Of a stretch of 64,000 nt of DNA, positions 42,887 to 51,382 are shown piece after piece. The stretch is from Schauerella fraxinea. Lineage in GTDB: Bacteria > Pseudomonadota > Gammaproteobacteria > Burkholderiales > Burkholderiaceae_B. The first letter of the stretch is position 1. The number at the start of each line of letters is the position of its first letter. The position numbers and the translations under genes were made by a program. The notes under the pieces were generated by a model. It was not told the origin of the DNA, ran no database searches, and saw only the letters and a list, made by a program, of their open reading frames with translations. The stretch lies in the NCBI GenBank assembly GCA_030849945.1, contig JAVDKK010000001.1, forward strand, positions 186,001 to 250,000, read 5' to 3'.

Positions 42887-44194
42887 TCAAGCCAGTTTTT
42901 CGTGCGCGGTTTCGCGGAATCCCCAGATGACCACGCCCGAGATCACGGCCGCCGCGATCACGTAGTATGTGGGCGCGATCGGCGACCCGGTGCGATCGAT
43001 CAACCACGTGGCGATGAATGGAGCGAAGCCGCCGAAGATCGCCGTGGCCAGGCTGTAGCCGATCGAGAGCAAGGTCGTACGCGATTTGGTTGGAAACAGC
43101 TCGCACAACGTAGCGGGTGCGGCACCGGAAAACGACGCGATGAAAATATTGAAGAAAATCTGGATCGCCATGATCGTATAGAACGAGCGGCTTTCGAGAA
43201 TCAGGCGAAACAGCGGATAGGCCAGGAGGGCAAACACCACGCAGCACACCAGCAACAACGGCTTGCGGCCAATGCGATCCGACAGCCAGCCGAAGAACGG
43301 CGTGCTCAACACCAGCACCACCAGGGCCACCGAGTTCGACGTCAACGCCTGTGTGGGCGTCAGGCCCGCATATTTGACGAGAAACGTAGGCATGTACGAC
43401 AGCATCAGGTAGTACGACACCGTCCAGATGATCGTGAAGCCGAAGGCTTTGCTCATCAAGCGCACGGCTTCGCCCTTGGGCATCGGCACCACGGCTTGAG
43501 GCGCCGCTTGCGATTCGGTAAAGGCAGGCGTTTCGGCAAGATTGCGGCGCATGTACACGCCCACCGGCAAGATGATGGCGCCCAGCAGGAACGGCACGCG
43601 CCACGCCCAGGCGTCCATCTGCTCGGCCGTGAAGATGTAGGTGACGATACCGACGATCACGCTCGAGAGCAGCGTTGCCGCAGCGATCGACGCTTGCCCC
43701 AGGCCACCGAAAAATCCGCGCTTGTTGGGCGGCGCGGATTCCACGATGAAGGCCGTGGCACTGCCCCACTCGCCACCGGCCGCCAACCCTTGCACCAGGC
43801 GCATGGCCACCAACAGGATCGGCGCCATGATGCCGATGGTTTCATAGGTAGGCAACAGGCCGATGCCGATGGTGCCCAGGCCCATGCCGAAGATCGTGAG
43901 CTGCAGCGCGACGCGGCGCCCCAGCTTGTCGCCGATACGGCCGATGATGGCGCCACCCAACGGGCGCGCCAGGAACCCCACGCCGAACGCCGCGAAGCTC
44001 GCCAGCAAACCCGACACCTCGTCGCCATCGAAGAACTTGCGCGCCAGGATCGACGCCAGGAAGGCGTACACGATGAAATCGTAGTACTCCAGCACGTTGC
44101 CGATCATGGCGGCCGCAAGCTGACGCTTTGGATTGAAGGCGGCGCCCGACGGCGCGGCTGGCGGCACGACGGATATGGACTCGACTCGACTCAT
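42887..44194 (-). CDS. MFS transporter, metabolite:H+ symporter (MHS) type
   Basis: 435 aa with 12 hydrophobic segments. MHS signatures are NVLEYYDFIVYAFLA, the loop RIGDKLGRRVALQLT and RLVQGLAAGGEWGSATAFIVE. Relatives (ShiA, ProP, KgtP types) import organic acids with protons. It is the first gene of the minus-strand operon, downstream of a perfect 16-bp palindrome, and probably imports the compound that the operon degrades. AAGGG stands about 10 bp before the ATG. Confidence 0.9.
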   Translation of the reverse strand: MSRVESISVVPPAAPSGAAFNPKRQLAAAMIGNVLEYYDFIVYAFLASILARKFFDGDEVSGLLASFAAFGVGFLARPLGGAIIGRIGDKLGRRVALQLTIFGMGLGTIGIGLLPTYETIGIMAPILLVAMRLVQGLAAGGEWGSATAFIVESAPPNKRGFFGGLGQASIAAATLLSSVIVGIVTYIFTAEQMDAWAWRVPFLLGAIILPVGVYMRRNLAETPAFTESQAAPQAVVPMPKGEAVRLMSKAFGFTIIWTVSYYLMLSYMPTFLVKYAGLTPTQALTSNSVALVVLVLSTPFFGWLSDRIGRKPLLLVCCVVFALLAYPLFRLILESRSFYTIMAIQIFFNIFIASFSGAAPATLCELFPTKSRTTLLSIGYSLATAIFGGFAPFIATWLIDRTGSPIAPTYYVIAAAVISGVVIWGFRETAHEKLA

Positions 44195-44289
44195 GTTCGA
44201 TCAACCCTTCTGCAAAAGCCACGCGAAGCACGTGAGCGGATGAAGCCTGCCGGCGGCAGACCCGGAATGCGTTAACGTTCTGATGTACC

Positions 44290-44305
44290 GTTCATATATA
44301 TGAAC
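44290..44305. promoter_or_regulatory. Perfect 16-bp palindrome upstream of the MFS operon
   Basis: GTTCATATATATGAAC, 96 bp before the MFS start, with a second repeat GTCAT-N8-ATGAC at 44310-44327. GTTC/GAAC arms are seen in several IclR-family operators, and an IclR gene lies just upstream. The remainder of the 338-bp gap (44195-44532) holds the IclR terminator but no gene. Confidence 0.6.
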
Positions 44306-44386
44306 AGTAGTCATAATCATGAATGACGCATCTTTTCACGTCGGCAAAAGGCGCGTCTATCCGGGTTAACGCGAAGTCATCAGGCG

Positions 44387-44412
44387 AAAAAATGCCCCAG
44401 TAGAACGGGGCG
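44387..44412 (-). terminator. Rho-independent terminator of the IclR gene
   Basis: On the minus strand a GCCCC stem (44407-44411 with 44394-44398, 8-base loop) is followed by six U (complement of 44387-44392). Confidence 0.8.
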
Positions 44413-44532
44413 CGTTGGGCGTATAGCGGGGTAATCAGTGAGGTGCAACGGAGGCTGTCTGCGGGCGATGCGCGCAGCCGCATGACCGCCATGGGAGCGC
44501 GCTGCGGCAGGGCTTGCGCGCGCCTACGCGGA

Positions 44533-45297
44533 TCAGATCGGCAATTGAAACCGTCGCTCGAGTTCGCTCACCGTATCGTGCAGCGCGCGGGTAATTTCTT
44601 TCTGCTTATCCTGATAGCGCACGGATACGCACGCCACGTTGACGATGCCGACGGCCGTGCCCTGCGCGTCTCGCACCGGCGCCGAGATGCCCGTGCCGCC
44701 GCGTTCGTGCTCTTCGATCACCACGCAATAGCCCTGATCGCGCGCGCGATCCATTTCGGCATGCAATCCAGGCAGGTCGGTAATCGTAAACGGCGTCATG
44801 GCCTTGATGGGATGCAAGGCCAGCAACGCTTCGCGCTCAGCCCGCGACATGGCCGAAAGCAACATGCGGCCCATCGCCGTACAGTGCAACGGGATCAACC
44901 GCCCTACCGTCATCTCGTAGCGCAGCGGATTGGGCGAGAGGCACTCCATCAGCAAGCGCACCTGCCCCGTGTCGGCCAATGCACCGAAGCAGGTGGTTTC
45001 GCCAACCTCGGCCGTGAGCGCCTGCATCATCGGATGCGCCATCGCCATCAAGCGCGCCAAGGGGCTCCCGCCCCAGCCGAACCCTTGCGAACGAAAAACC
45101 TCGTTGAGCGCATACTGGCCTTGTTCGTCACGCAGCACGTAGCCGCGCGAACAGAGCGTGCGCAGCAAGCCGAGCGCACTGCTCTTGGGCATGGCAAACG
45201 CGCCGGACACTTCCGCCAATGAGACGCTGCCTGGGTTCGCGGCAAAATACTCGAGCAGATCGAGTACGCGCGCGGCCGATCGGACGATCTCACTCAT
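44533..45297 (-). CDS. IclR-family transcriptional regulator
   Basis: 254 aa. Winged HTH at residues 5-65 (RSAARVLDLLEYFAANPGSVSLAEVSGAFAMPKSSALGLLRTL read in parts) and the GAF-like effector domain with TAMGRMLLSAMSRAE and CVVIEEHERGGTGISAPVRD. It lies upstream of the MFS operon on the same strand but has its own terminator, and is divergent from the iron-dependent alcohol dehydrogenase. It likely senses a pathway intermediate and controls one or both. Confidence 0.92.
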   Translation of the reverse strand: MSEIVRSAARVLDLLEYFAANPGSVSLAEVSGAFAMPKSSALGLLRTLCSRGYVLRDEQGQYALNEVFRSQGFGWGGSPLARLMAMAHPMMQALTAEVGETTCFGALADTGQVRLLMECLSPNPLRYEMTVGRLIPLHCTAMGRMLLSAMSRAEREALLALHPIKAMTPFTITDLPGLHAEMDRARDQGYCVVIEEHERGGTGISAPVRDAQGTAVGIVNVACVSVRYQDKQKEITRALHDTVSELERRFQLPI

Positions 45298-45416
45298 TGA
45301 CGAAACGTTCCTTCACGTGTTTTCTTGGGGTTTTTCACGAGAGGCACTGTATCAGCAAAGTTGCCCCGTGCACGCCACCCACCGGGCGCACCGCCCGCCA
45401 CGATAAGGATAGAGAC

Positions 45417-46571
45417 ATGCGTTCGTTCGTCTTTCAAACCACGCCCAAGATCGTTTGCGAACAAGGCGCGGCCGCCACATTGCGCGCCACCGTGGCGGCA
45501 TTGGGTGCCACCCGTGTCTTCGTGGTCACCGACCGCGGCGTGGTGAACGCCGGCATCGCAACGGCACCCTTGGCGGCGCTTGAGCAAGCCGGGATCGCGG
45601 TCACCGTGTTTTCGGATGTGCAGGCCGATCCGCCCGAGGCCGTGGTGTTGGAGGCCGTCGCCGCCGCGCGCGCCGCCCGCGCCGATATGGTGATCGGGTT
45701 TGGCGGCGGAAGTTCGATGGATACCGCCAAGCTGGTGGCGCTGCTTGCATGTACCGATCAACCGCTGGCCGATATCTATGGCATCGGCCTGGCGCGCGGA
45801 CCCCGCTTAGCCTTGGTGCAGGTGCCCACAACCGCCGGCACCGGCTCGGAAGTCACGCCGATCTCGATCGTCACCACGCCAACTTCCGAAAAGAAAGGCG
45901 TCGTATCGCCCCTGCTGCTGCCCGACGTGGCGGTGCTCGACAGTCTGTTGACGCTCGGCGTGCCGCCGGCCATCACGGCGATGACCGGTGTGGATGCGAT
46001 GGTGCATGCCATCGAGGCGTACACCAGCCGCGTAAAGAAAAACCTGTTGTCCGATGCGCTGGCGATCCAGGCGTTGCAACTGCTGTATGCCAACATCCGC
46101 ACAGCCGTCACCGACGGGCAGGATGCCGATGCCCGCGAGAACATGCTCCTGGGCGCCACGCTCGCCGGCATGGCCTTTGCCAACGCGCCGGTGGCCGCGG
46201 TGCACGCGCTCGCCTACCCGCTGGGCGGTCACTTCCATCTCCCGCATGGCTTGAGCAACGCCCTGATGCTGACGGCCACGCTGCGCTTCAATCTCGAATC
46301 GGCGCGCGCCGAGTATGCGCAACTGGGCCGTGCCATCGAACCCGCTTTGGCCACCGCCGACGACGCAAGGGCCGCCGAGCGTTTCGTGTCGCTGATCGCG
46401 GCGCTGGTGGCGGAGATGCCGTTTGCGCAGTCCCTCAGCGCCGCCGGCGTCACGGAGACGTCTCTGCCGCGCCTGGCGGAAGACGCGATGAAACAGCAAC
46501 GGCTGCTGGTGAACAACCCCCGTGATGTGGCTCTGGCGGATGCGCTGCAGCTCTACCGGACGGCTTACTGA
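45417..46571 (+). CDS. Iron-containing alcohol dehydrogenase (group III)
   Basis: 384 aa. NAD-binding GFGGGSSMDTAKLVA near residue 97, then VPTTAGTGSEVTPISI. The metal ligands are in TGVDAMVHAIEAY (Asp, His) and VAAVHALAYPLGGHFHLPHGLSNA (His, His). Members oxidise alcohols or reduce aldehydes and lactaldehyde with NAD(H). The ATG at 45417 has AAGGAT about 6 bp upstream. It is divergent from the IclR gene (119-bp gap) and may supply a step for the operon on the other side. Confidence 0.92.
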   Translation: MRSFVFQTTPKIVCEQGAAATLRATVAALGATRVFVVTDRGVVNAGIATAPLAALEQAGIAVTVFSDVQADPPEAVVLEAVAAARAARADMVIGFGGGSSMDTAKLVALLACTDQPLADIYGIGLARGPRLALVQVPTTAGTGSEVTPISIVTTPTSEKKGVVSPLLLPDVAVLDSLLTLGVPPAITAMTGVDAMVHAIEAYTSRVKKNLLSDALAIQALQLLYANIRTAVTDGQDADARENMLLGATLAGMAFANAPVAAVHALAYPLGGHFHLPHGLSNALMLTATLRFNLESARAEYAQLGRAIEPALATADDARAAERFVSLIAALVAEMPFAQSLSAAGVTETSLPRLAEDAMKQQRLLVNNPRDVALADALQLYRTAY

Positions 46572-46743
46572 GCGCACGCGCACGGCATTGGCGTAGTCCC
46601 TGACTGCGCCCTTCGGTGGCTGGCGCATTCCCATGGCCCCATGTATAAAGGAGAGGACTCGAACGGCGGCCTGATGGTGCCGGCAGTCGATGACATCAAT
46701 GGCGCGCTACGCGCTCGATCATTTCCAGCTCAGGAATGCATTC

Positions 46744-48114
46744 ATGTTCGACATCGACGCGCCGTCGGATGCCAGCCCCGTTTTGCGGGGCGCCTTGCCG
46801 TGGTTTCGCAGCCTTTCCGTCCGCCGTCCTCCCGTCCGCCGTCCTCCCGTCCGCCGCCCTCCCGTCAGCCATCTTCCCGTCAGCCATCTTCCCGTCTGCC
46901 GTTTCCCCATCCGCTGTCTTCCCGTCCGCCACGCCGGCAGCCTTGCTGCGCTCATCGTCACCCTGTTGTTACCTGCCGCCGCGCCGGCCCAACCCTCTGG
47001 CGCACGGCCCGGCTATGGTGCCCCCGGATACGCCCTCACCCCCGTGGACCCACTGGCCCACACCATCGACGATATCGTGCGCCCGGCGCTGGCCAGCCAG
47101 GCCATTCCGGCGCTTACCGTGGCGATCACGCAAAACGGTCTGCGGCGATATTTCACCTACATCGGTGGCACCGGCCCCCGTATCGAACGCGACACCATCG
47201 TCGAGATCGGCTCGATCACGAAGGTGTTCACCACCGCCCTCACCGCCGAAGCCGTGAGCGCCGGTCAAATGTCGCTGGATGCGCCGATGCAGCAGTATCT
47301 GCCGCACCTTCGGCTAAGTGAATGCGCCGCGCGCGTTACCCCGCTGCAACTTGCGGATTTCACATCGGGCATGCCCACACTGCCCGACAACATGCCGGCA
47401 GCACTGCGCAACCGGGGCATCGACAACTACACCGAGCGCGATTTCCTGCAGTGGATCGCCGGCTGGAATCCGGGCGTGGACGGGCACTGCGTCACCCCCG
47501 CGCACTATGCGTATTCCAATGCCAGCGTCGGCTTGCTGGGTCACATGGTGGCCAACGCCACCGGCACGCCATGGCGCGAACTCGTCGCCCAACGCATCAC
47601 CATTCCGCTTGGCATGGTGGACACCGGCATCGATGTGCCGTCGCAGCATCGCAATCGGCTCGCGCAAGGCCACGGGCCGCTGGGCGCCCCCGTGATGCCG
47701 TGGCCGGTATTCGCCTGGTTCGCCGCCGGCGCCTTGCGCTCGACGCCGCAGGATATGCTGCGCTTCGGCGAAGCCGCGCTCGGCATGCCCCAGGTCGACG
47801 GCCATCGCGTGCCCGATAGCTTGACGCACGCCTTTCGCACCGCCATGTCGCCCATCTATCAGCCCGACGGCAAGCCGTTTCTGCAGGCCATGTCATGGGC
47901 CGTGCGTCCGGCGACGACCGCGCCCGGCAGCGTACCCGTCACGCTCAAGGACGGTGGCACCGACGGCTTCAATTCGGTACTCGTGATCAGTCCGGACACC
48001 CAGGTTGCCGTGTTTGTGGTCGCGAACAAGGCGCAATCGGGCGTGCCCGGTCTCGGTGTGGCGATCGCGCGGGCCATTCCGGCCGCGGCGCGTGCGGCAC
48101 TCGCCACGCAGTAA
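46744..48114 (+). CDS. Serine hydrolase, beta-lactamase class C/penicillin-binding fold, with repeat-encoded N-terminus
   Basis: 456 aa. The active-site motifs are Ser157-x-x-Lys160 in IGSITKVFT, Tyr257-Ser-Asn259 in HYAYSNAS, and KDGGT in place of KTG near residue 400. The fold covers AmpC, D-aminopeptidases and esterases; AmpC is close in layout, but the altered third motif makes lactamase activity uncertain. Residues 25-64 come from eight 15-bp repeats and read PPVRR, PVSHL and similar. They precede a hydrophobic export segment (about 66-81, ending AAAPAQ). The ATG at 46744 has AGGAA seven bases upstream; if it is right, the signal peptide has an unusually long basic N-region. Confidence 0.78.
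   Translation: MFDIDAPSDASPVLRGALPWFRSLSVRRPPVRRPPVRRPPVSHLPVSHLPVCRFPIRCLPVRHAGSLAALIVTLLLPAAAPAQPSGARPGYGAPGYALTPVDPLAHTIDDIVRPALASQAIPALTVAITQNGLRRYFTYIGGTGPRIERDTIVEIGSITKVFTTALTAEAVSAGQMSLDAPMQQYLPHLRLSECAARVTPLQLADFTSGMPTLPDNMPAALRNRGIDNYTERDFLQWIAGWNPGVDGHCVTPAHYAYSNASVGLLGHMVANATGTPWRELVAQRITIPLGMVDTGIDVPSQHRNRLAQGHGPLGAPVMPWPVFAWFAAGALRSTPQDMLRFGEAALGMPQVDGHRVPDSLTHAFRTAMSPIYQPDGKPFLQAMSWAVRPATTAPGSVPVTLKDGGTDGFNSVLVISPDTQVAVFVVANKAQSGVPGLGVAIARAIPAAARAALATQ
46816..46935 (+). repeat. Eight tandem 15-bp repeats inside a coding region
   Basis: Units of CCCGTCCGCCGTCCT and variants start at 46816, 46831, 46846, 46861, 46876, 46891, 46906 and 46921. Units four and five are identical; the outer units have diverged. 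Since 15 is a multiple of three, copy-number change adds or removes five residues without a frameshift. Confidence 0.92.
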
Positions 48115-48192
48115 GACATCCCGGGCCGACGGGCGCCGCACGCCGGCCCCGGCAGCCCTACGTTGTGCAATGCGTTTGGACAGGTGAACATC

Positions 48193-48729
48193 ATGGGCAA
48201 TTCGCAAATCGCCATCATCGTCGCACTGTGCGTGTATGCGCTGTACCGGCAAACCGTGCGGCACACGATCGACGGGCGCAACCGCTACAAGATCGCCATC
48301 ATCTACGCCATCGTGGGCGTGGTCATCGGCGGGTTTCATGCGCCCCCTACCGCACTCGCATGGGCGTTGCTGGCGGCGGGCCTGGTGTTGAGCGCCATCG
48401 TCGGCTACGCACGCGGACGGCTCACGCGCGTGTGGCAGCAGGACGGCCAGATCTACGCACAAGGCACCGCACTCACCATCACGCTGTTCGTTTTGTTGAT
48501 CGCCATGAAGTTCGCGCTGGGCACCGCCGAGTATTTTGTCGGCATCCGGATGCACGGCAGCTTCGGGGAGATCCTGATTCTCATCGCCGTGATGGTGGCG
48601 TTTCAGTCGCATATCGTCTGGCTGCGCGCGCAGGCATTGAAGGCGCAGCACCCTCGCCCCGGCTCGCCGCCGGCGCGGCCGACAGGCGCCAACCCGCTCT
48701 CACGTATCGACACGATCGAGGGCAGTTGA
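48193..48729 (+). CDS. Predicted inner-membrane protein, CcdC/DUF1453-like
   Basis: 178 aa with about five hydrophobic segments (8-20, 34-50, 55-75, 95-112 and 128-145) and a charged loop ARGRLTRVWQQDGQIYAQGT that recalls the CcdC/DUF1453 family. A Pro/Ala-rich cytoplasmic tail of 30 residues ends it. Function is unknown. ATG at 48193 with AGGTGA upstream; the stop overlaps the start of the next membrane protein by one base (TGATG), so the pair is translationally coupled and the two proteins may form a complex. Confidence 0.6.
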   Translation: MGNSQIAIIVALCVYALYRQTVRHTIDGRNRYKIAIIYAIVGVVIGGFHAPPTALAWALLAAGLVLSAIVGYARGRLTRVWQQDGQIYAQGTALTITLFVLLIAMKFALGTAEYFVGIRMHGSFGEILILIAVMVAFQSHIVWLRAQALKAQHPRPGSPPARPTGANPLSRIDTIEGS

Positions 48730-49493
48730 TGTTCCTGCACCTGGGCATCGGGTTTGGCGTCTTCGCGTGCGTATTCGCCTGCGCGCTGCTGGGCCTGCAC
48801 TTGCGCAACCGGCTTCCGCAGCATCACCTGAGCGACGACTCGGTGAGTTCGATCAAGCTGGCGACGGGGCTGATCGCCACCATCGCCGCGCTCGTGCTCG
48901 GCTTGATGATTTCGTCGGCCAAGGGTTCGTTCGACAATGTACGCAACGATCTCGTCCGAAACGCCGTCAACGTGATCAGTCTGGACCGTACGCTCGCGCA
49001 GTTCGGACCCACGGCACAACCGCTGCGCGAAGCGCTCAAGCACAACTACGCCACGTGGGTCGCGCTTTTGGCCACGCGTGAGGAAATCGATCCCAGCGAG
49101 CTCGATCGCGCCAATATCCTGACCGACTTCGAGACCTTTCAGCTGCATCTGGCAGCGCTGCCGGCGACCACCGCGCAAGAGCAGCGATTGCTGGCGCGCG
49201 CCTTGAACGTGTCCAACGATGTGTTCTCGGCGCGCTGGACGGCGTTGATGCACAAGGATGGCTCGATCCCCATCCCGCTGCTCTTTGTGGTCGTCTGCTG
49301 GCTCGCGGTGATCTTCGGCACGTTTGGCCTCTTCGCGCCGCGCAATGGCACGGTCATCGTATTCTTTCTCCTCTGCTCGCTCTCGGCATCGGGCGCCATC
49401 TTCGTCATCCTCGAAATGGATACGCCGCTGGACGGCATCATCTGCATATCGTTGACACCCATGCACGACGCGCTGGCACGGCTGGGGTCGTAA
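48729..49493 (+). CDS. DUF4239 (bestrophin-like) membrane protein
   Basis: 254 aa with hydrophobic segments at about 3-23, 46-62, 178-196 and 202-222, and a central soluble helical region of about 110 residues (LREALKHNYATWVALLATREE). This layout, including the N-terminal SSIKLATGLIATIAALVLGLMISSAKGSFD, marks the DUF4239 family, distantly like bestrophin channels. The activity is unproven. It is coupled to the upstream membrane protein. Confidence 0.75.
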   Translation: MFLHLGIGFGVFACVFACALLGLHLRNRLPQHHLSDDSVSSIKLATGLIATIAALVLGLMISSAKGSFDNVRNDLVRNAVNVISLDRTLAQFGPTAQPLREALKHNYATWVALLATREEIDPSELDRANILTDFETFQLHLAALPATTAQEQRLLARALNVSNDVFSARWTALMHKDGSIPIPLLFVVVCWLAVIFGTFGLFAPRNGTVIVFFLLCSLSASGAIFVILEMDTPLDGIICISLTPMHDALARLGS

Positions 49494-49548
49494 TCACGCC
49501 CGTGGCCTGCATCTGTTATGTTGGCGCCCTGTTATCGGGAGATTGCTC

Positions 49549-51270
49549 ATGTCGTGGATTGCCAGTCGCTATGCCGCTTTTGCATTGGTTGTGGTCGCAT
49601 CGCTCGCCAGCCTTGCGCTGATCGTGACCGACTCGGCCTGGTGGCTGCTGCTGGCGTTGCCGGCGATCGCACTGTCGATCCTTGGGGTGTACGACATCCT
49701 GCAAACCTCGCACGCGATCCGGCGCAACTATCCTGTGATCGGCAATCTGCGCTTTATCTTCGAGGCCATCCGTCCCGAGATCCGGCAGTACTTCCTCGAA
49801 GACGACACCAACGCCACGCCGTTCTCACGTTCGCAGCGCTCGATCGTGTATCAGCGCGCCAAGCGCGAGATCGACAAGCGCCCGTTCGGCACGCAAGAGA
49901 ACGTGTATGGCGACGGCTACGAGTGGATCAATCATTCGAGCGTGCCCACGCACATCGCCAGCAGCGACTTCCGCGTGCAAGTGGGCGGGCCGGCCTGTAC
50001 GCAGCCGTATTCGATGTCGGTATTCAATATTTCGGCGATGAGCTTCGGCGCCATGTCGGCCAATGCCATCCTGGCGTTGAACGAAGGGGCCGCCACAGGC
50101 AACTTCGCGCACGACACCGGCGAAGGCGGTGTGAGCCGCTATCACAAGAAGCCGGGCGGTGCGCTAGTGTGGAATATCGGCTCGGGCTATTTCGGCTGCC
50201 GCGATGCCGATGGCGCCTTCTCGGAAAGCGCCTTTGCCGCCACGGCGTCGCTGCCGCAGGTCAAGATGATCGAGATCAAGCTGTCGCAAGGCGCCAAGCC
50301 GGGCCACGGCGGCGTCTTGCCCGGCAGCAAAGTCACGCTCGAGATCGCCGAAGCCCGTGGCGTTACGCCCTGGCAGGACTGCAATTCGCCGGCGGGCCAC
50401 AGCGCATTCAAAACGCCGATCGAGTTGATGAAGTTCGTGCAGAAGCTGCGGGAGCTGTCGGGCGGCAAACCGGTGGGCTTCAAGTTTTGCCTGGGCCATC
50501 CGTGGGAATGGTTTGCCATGGTCAAAGCCATGCTGCATACCGGCATCACGCCCGACTTCATCGTGGTCGACGGCGCTGAAGGCGGCACGGGCGCCGCCCC
50601 CGTCGAGTTCGTCGATCATGTGGGCACGCCCTTGCGCGAAGGCCTGCGCCTGGTGCACAACACGTTGGTGGGCGTCAACCTGCGCGAGAAGATTCGCATC
50701 GGGGCCTCAGGCAAGATCATTACCGCCTTCGACATGGCGCGCACGCTGGCGATCGGCGCCGATTGGTGCAATTCGGCGCGCGGTTTCATGTTTGCCATCG
50801 GCTGCATCCAGGCGCAAACCTGTCATACCGGCAAGTGCCCCACGGGCGTGACCACGCAGGATCCGCTGCGCCAGCGCGCCTTGGTGGTGGGCGACAAGGC
50901 ACCCCGGGTGGCGAGCTTTCACGCCAATACGCTGCATGCCCTGGCGGAACTCCTGGCCGCCGCCGGCCTGGAACATCCCGATGACCTGCGCCCGCATCAC
51001 ATCGCCAAGCGCATTTCGTCCAACGAGATCAAGCTGCTGTCGGCGTTGTTTCCCGAACTCGCGCCGGGCGAATTGCTCGAAGGCAAGTTTCGCCACAACA
51101 TTCTTGAAGCGGGTTGGGCGATGGCGCAGGCCGATTCCTTTCAGCCCGTGCGCGATCTGACGTCGACGCTGGCACTGCTTGAAGCGGAACAGGCCGAGCG
51201 TCATGCGCCGTTGAGCGACGCACCCAGCAAACGCGCGCAACCGGAGCGCGAAGCCGCCGCGGCGGAATAA
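49549..51270 (+). CDS. FMN-binding glutamate-synthase-like protein, membrane-anchored
   Basis: 573 aa. Two N-terminal hydrophobic segments (about 7-22 and 29-45) precede a domain like the central FMN/synthase part of GltB: SMSFGAMSANAILALNEGA, GGVSRYHKKPGGALVWNIGSGYFG in parts, KPGHGGVLPGSKV, and VVDGAEGGTGAAP. A 3Fe-4S motif C-x5-C-x4-C is seen in CIQAQTCHTGKCPTGVTTQD near residue 425. No glutaminase domain is present. Relatives are often annotated as glutamate synthase family, but the reaction is not established. GGGAG 7 bp before the ATG at 49549 decides the start. Confidence 0.85.
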   Translation: MSWIASRYAAFALVVVASLASLALIVTDSAWWLLLALPAIALSILGVYDILQTSHAIRRNYPVIGNLRFIFEAIRPEIRQYFLEDDTNATPFSRSQRSIVYQRAKREIDKRPFGTQENVYGDGYEWINHSSVPTHIASSDFRVQVGGPACTQPYSMSVFNISAMSFGAMSANAILALNEGAATGNFAHDTGEGGVSRYHKKPGGALVWNIGSGYFGCRDADGAFSESAFAATASLPQVKMIEIKLSQGAKPGHGGVLPGSKVTLEIAEARGVTPWQDCNSPAGHSAFKTPIELMKFVQKLRELSGGKPVGFKFCLGHPWEWFAMVKAMLHTGITPDFIVVDGAEGGTGAAPVEFVDHVGTPLREGLRLVHNTLVGVNLREKIRIGASGKIITAFDMARTLAIGADWCNSARGFMFAIGCIQAQTCHTGKCPTGVTTQDPLRQRALVVGDKAPRVASFHANTLHALAELLAAAGLEHPDDLRPHHIAKRISSNEIKLLSALFPELAPGELLEGKFRHNILEAGWAMAQADSFQPVRDLTSTLALLEAEQAERHAPLSDAPSKRAQPEREAAAAE

Positions 51271-51382
51271 CAGCGCTGGCGCGGCGACGGGCCGGCCGCC
51301 GTTGCGCGACGGCCAAGTCGATGCGGTGGCGTCGCGCGGCCGGGATGCCGCGTCTCGTTGCGCGGCGCAGTCGCCTGCCCCG

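Noticed and set aside
42887..43769. Minus-strand 308-residue frame overlapping the MFS gene
   Set aside because: It is a frame-shifted shadow without membrane-protein character; the MFS frame has twelve helices and MHS motifs.
46816..46935. CRISPR array
   Set aside because: Units are 15 bp, contiguous and without spacers, and lie inside a coding frame.
46696..46961. Minus-strand ADGK/TADGR repeat peptides across the 15-bp repeat
   Set aside because: Any 15-bp repeat is open in several frames; these frames have no export signal or conserved continuation, whereas the plus frame continues into the hydrolase.
47895..48728. 532-residue open frame ending in the DUF4239 gene
   Set aside because: Its first 278 residues are Arg-rich and overlap the serine hydrolase and CcdC-like genes in another frame; the DUF4239 family begins at the ATG at 48729.
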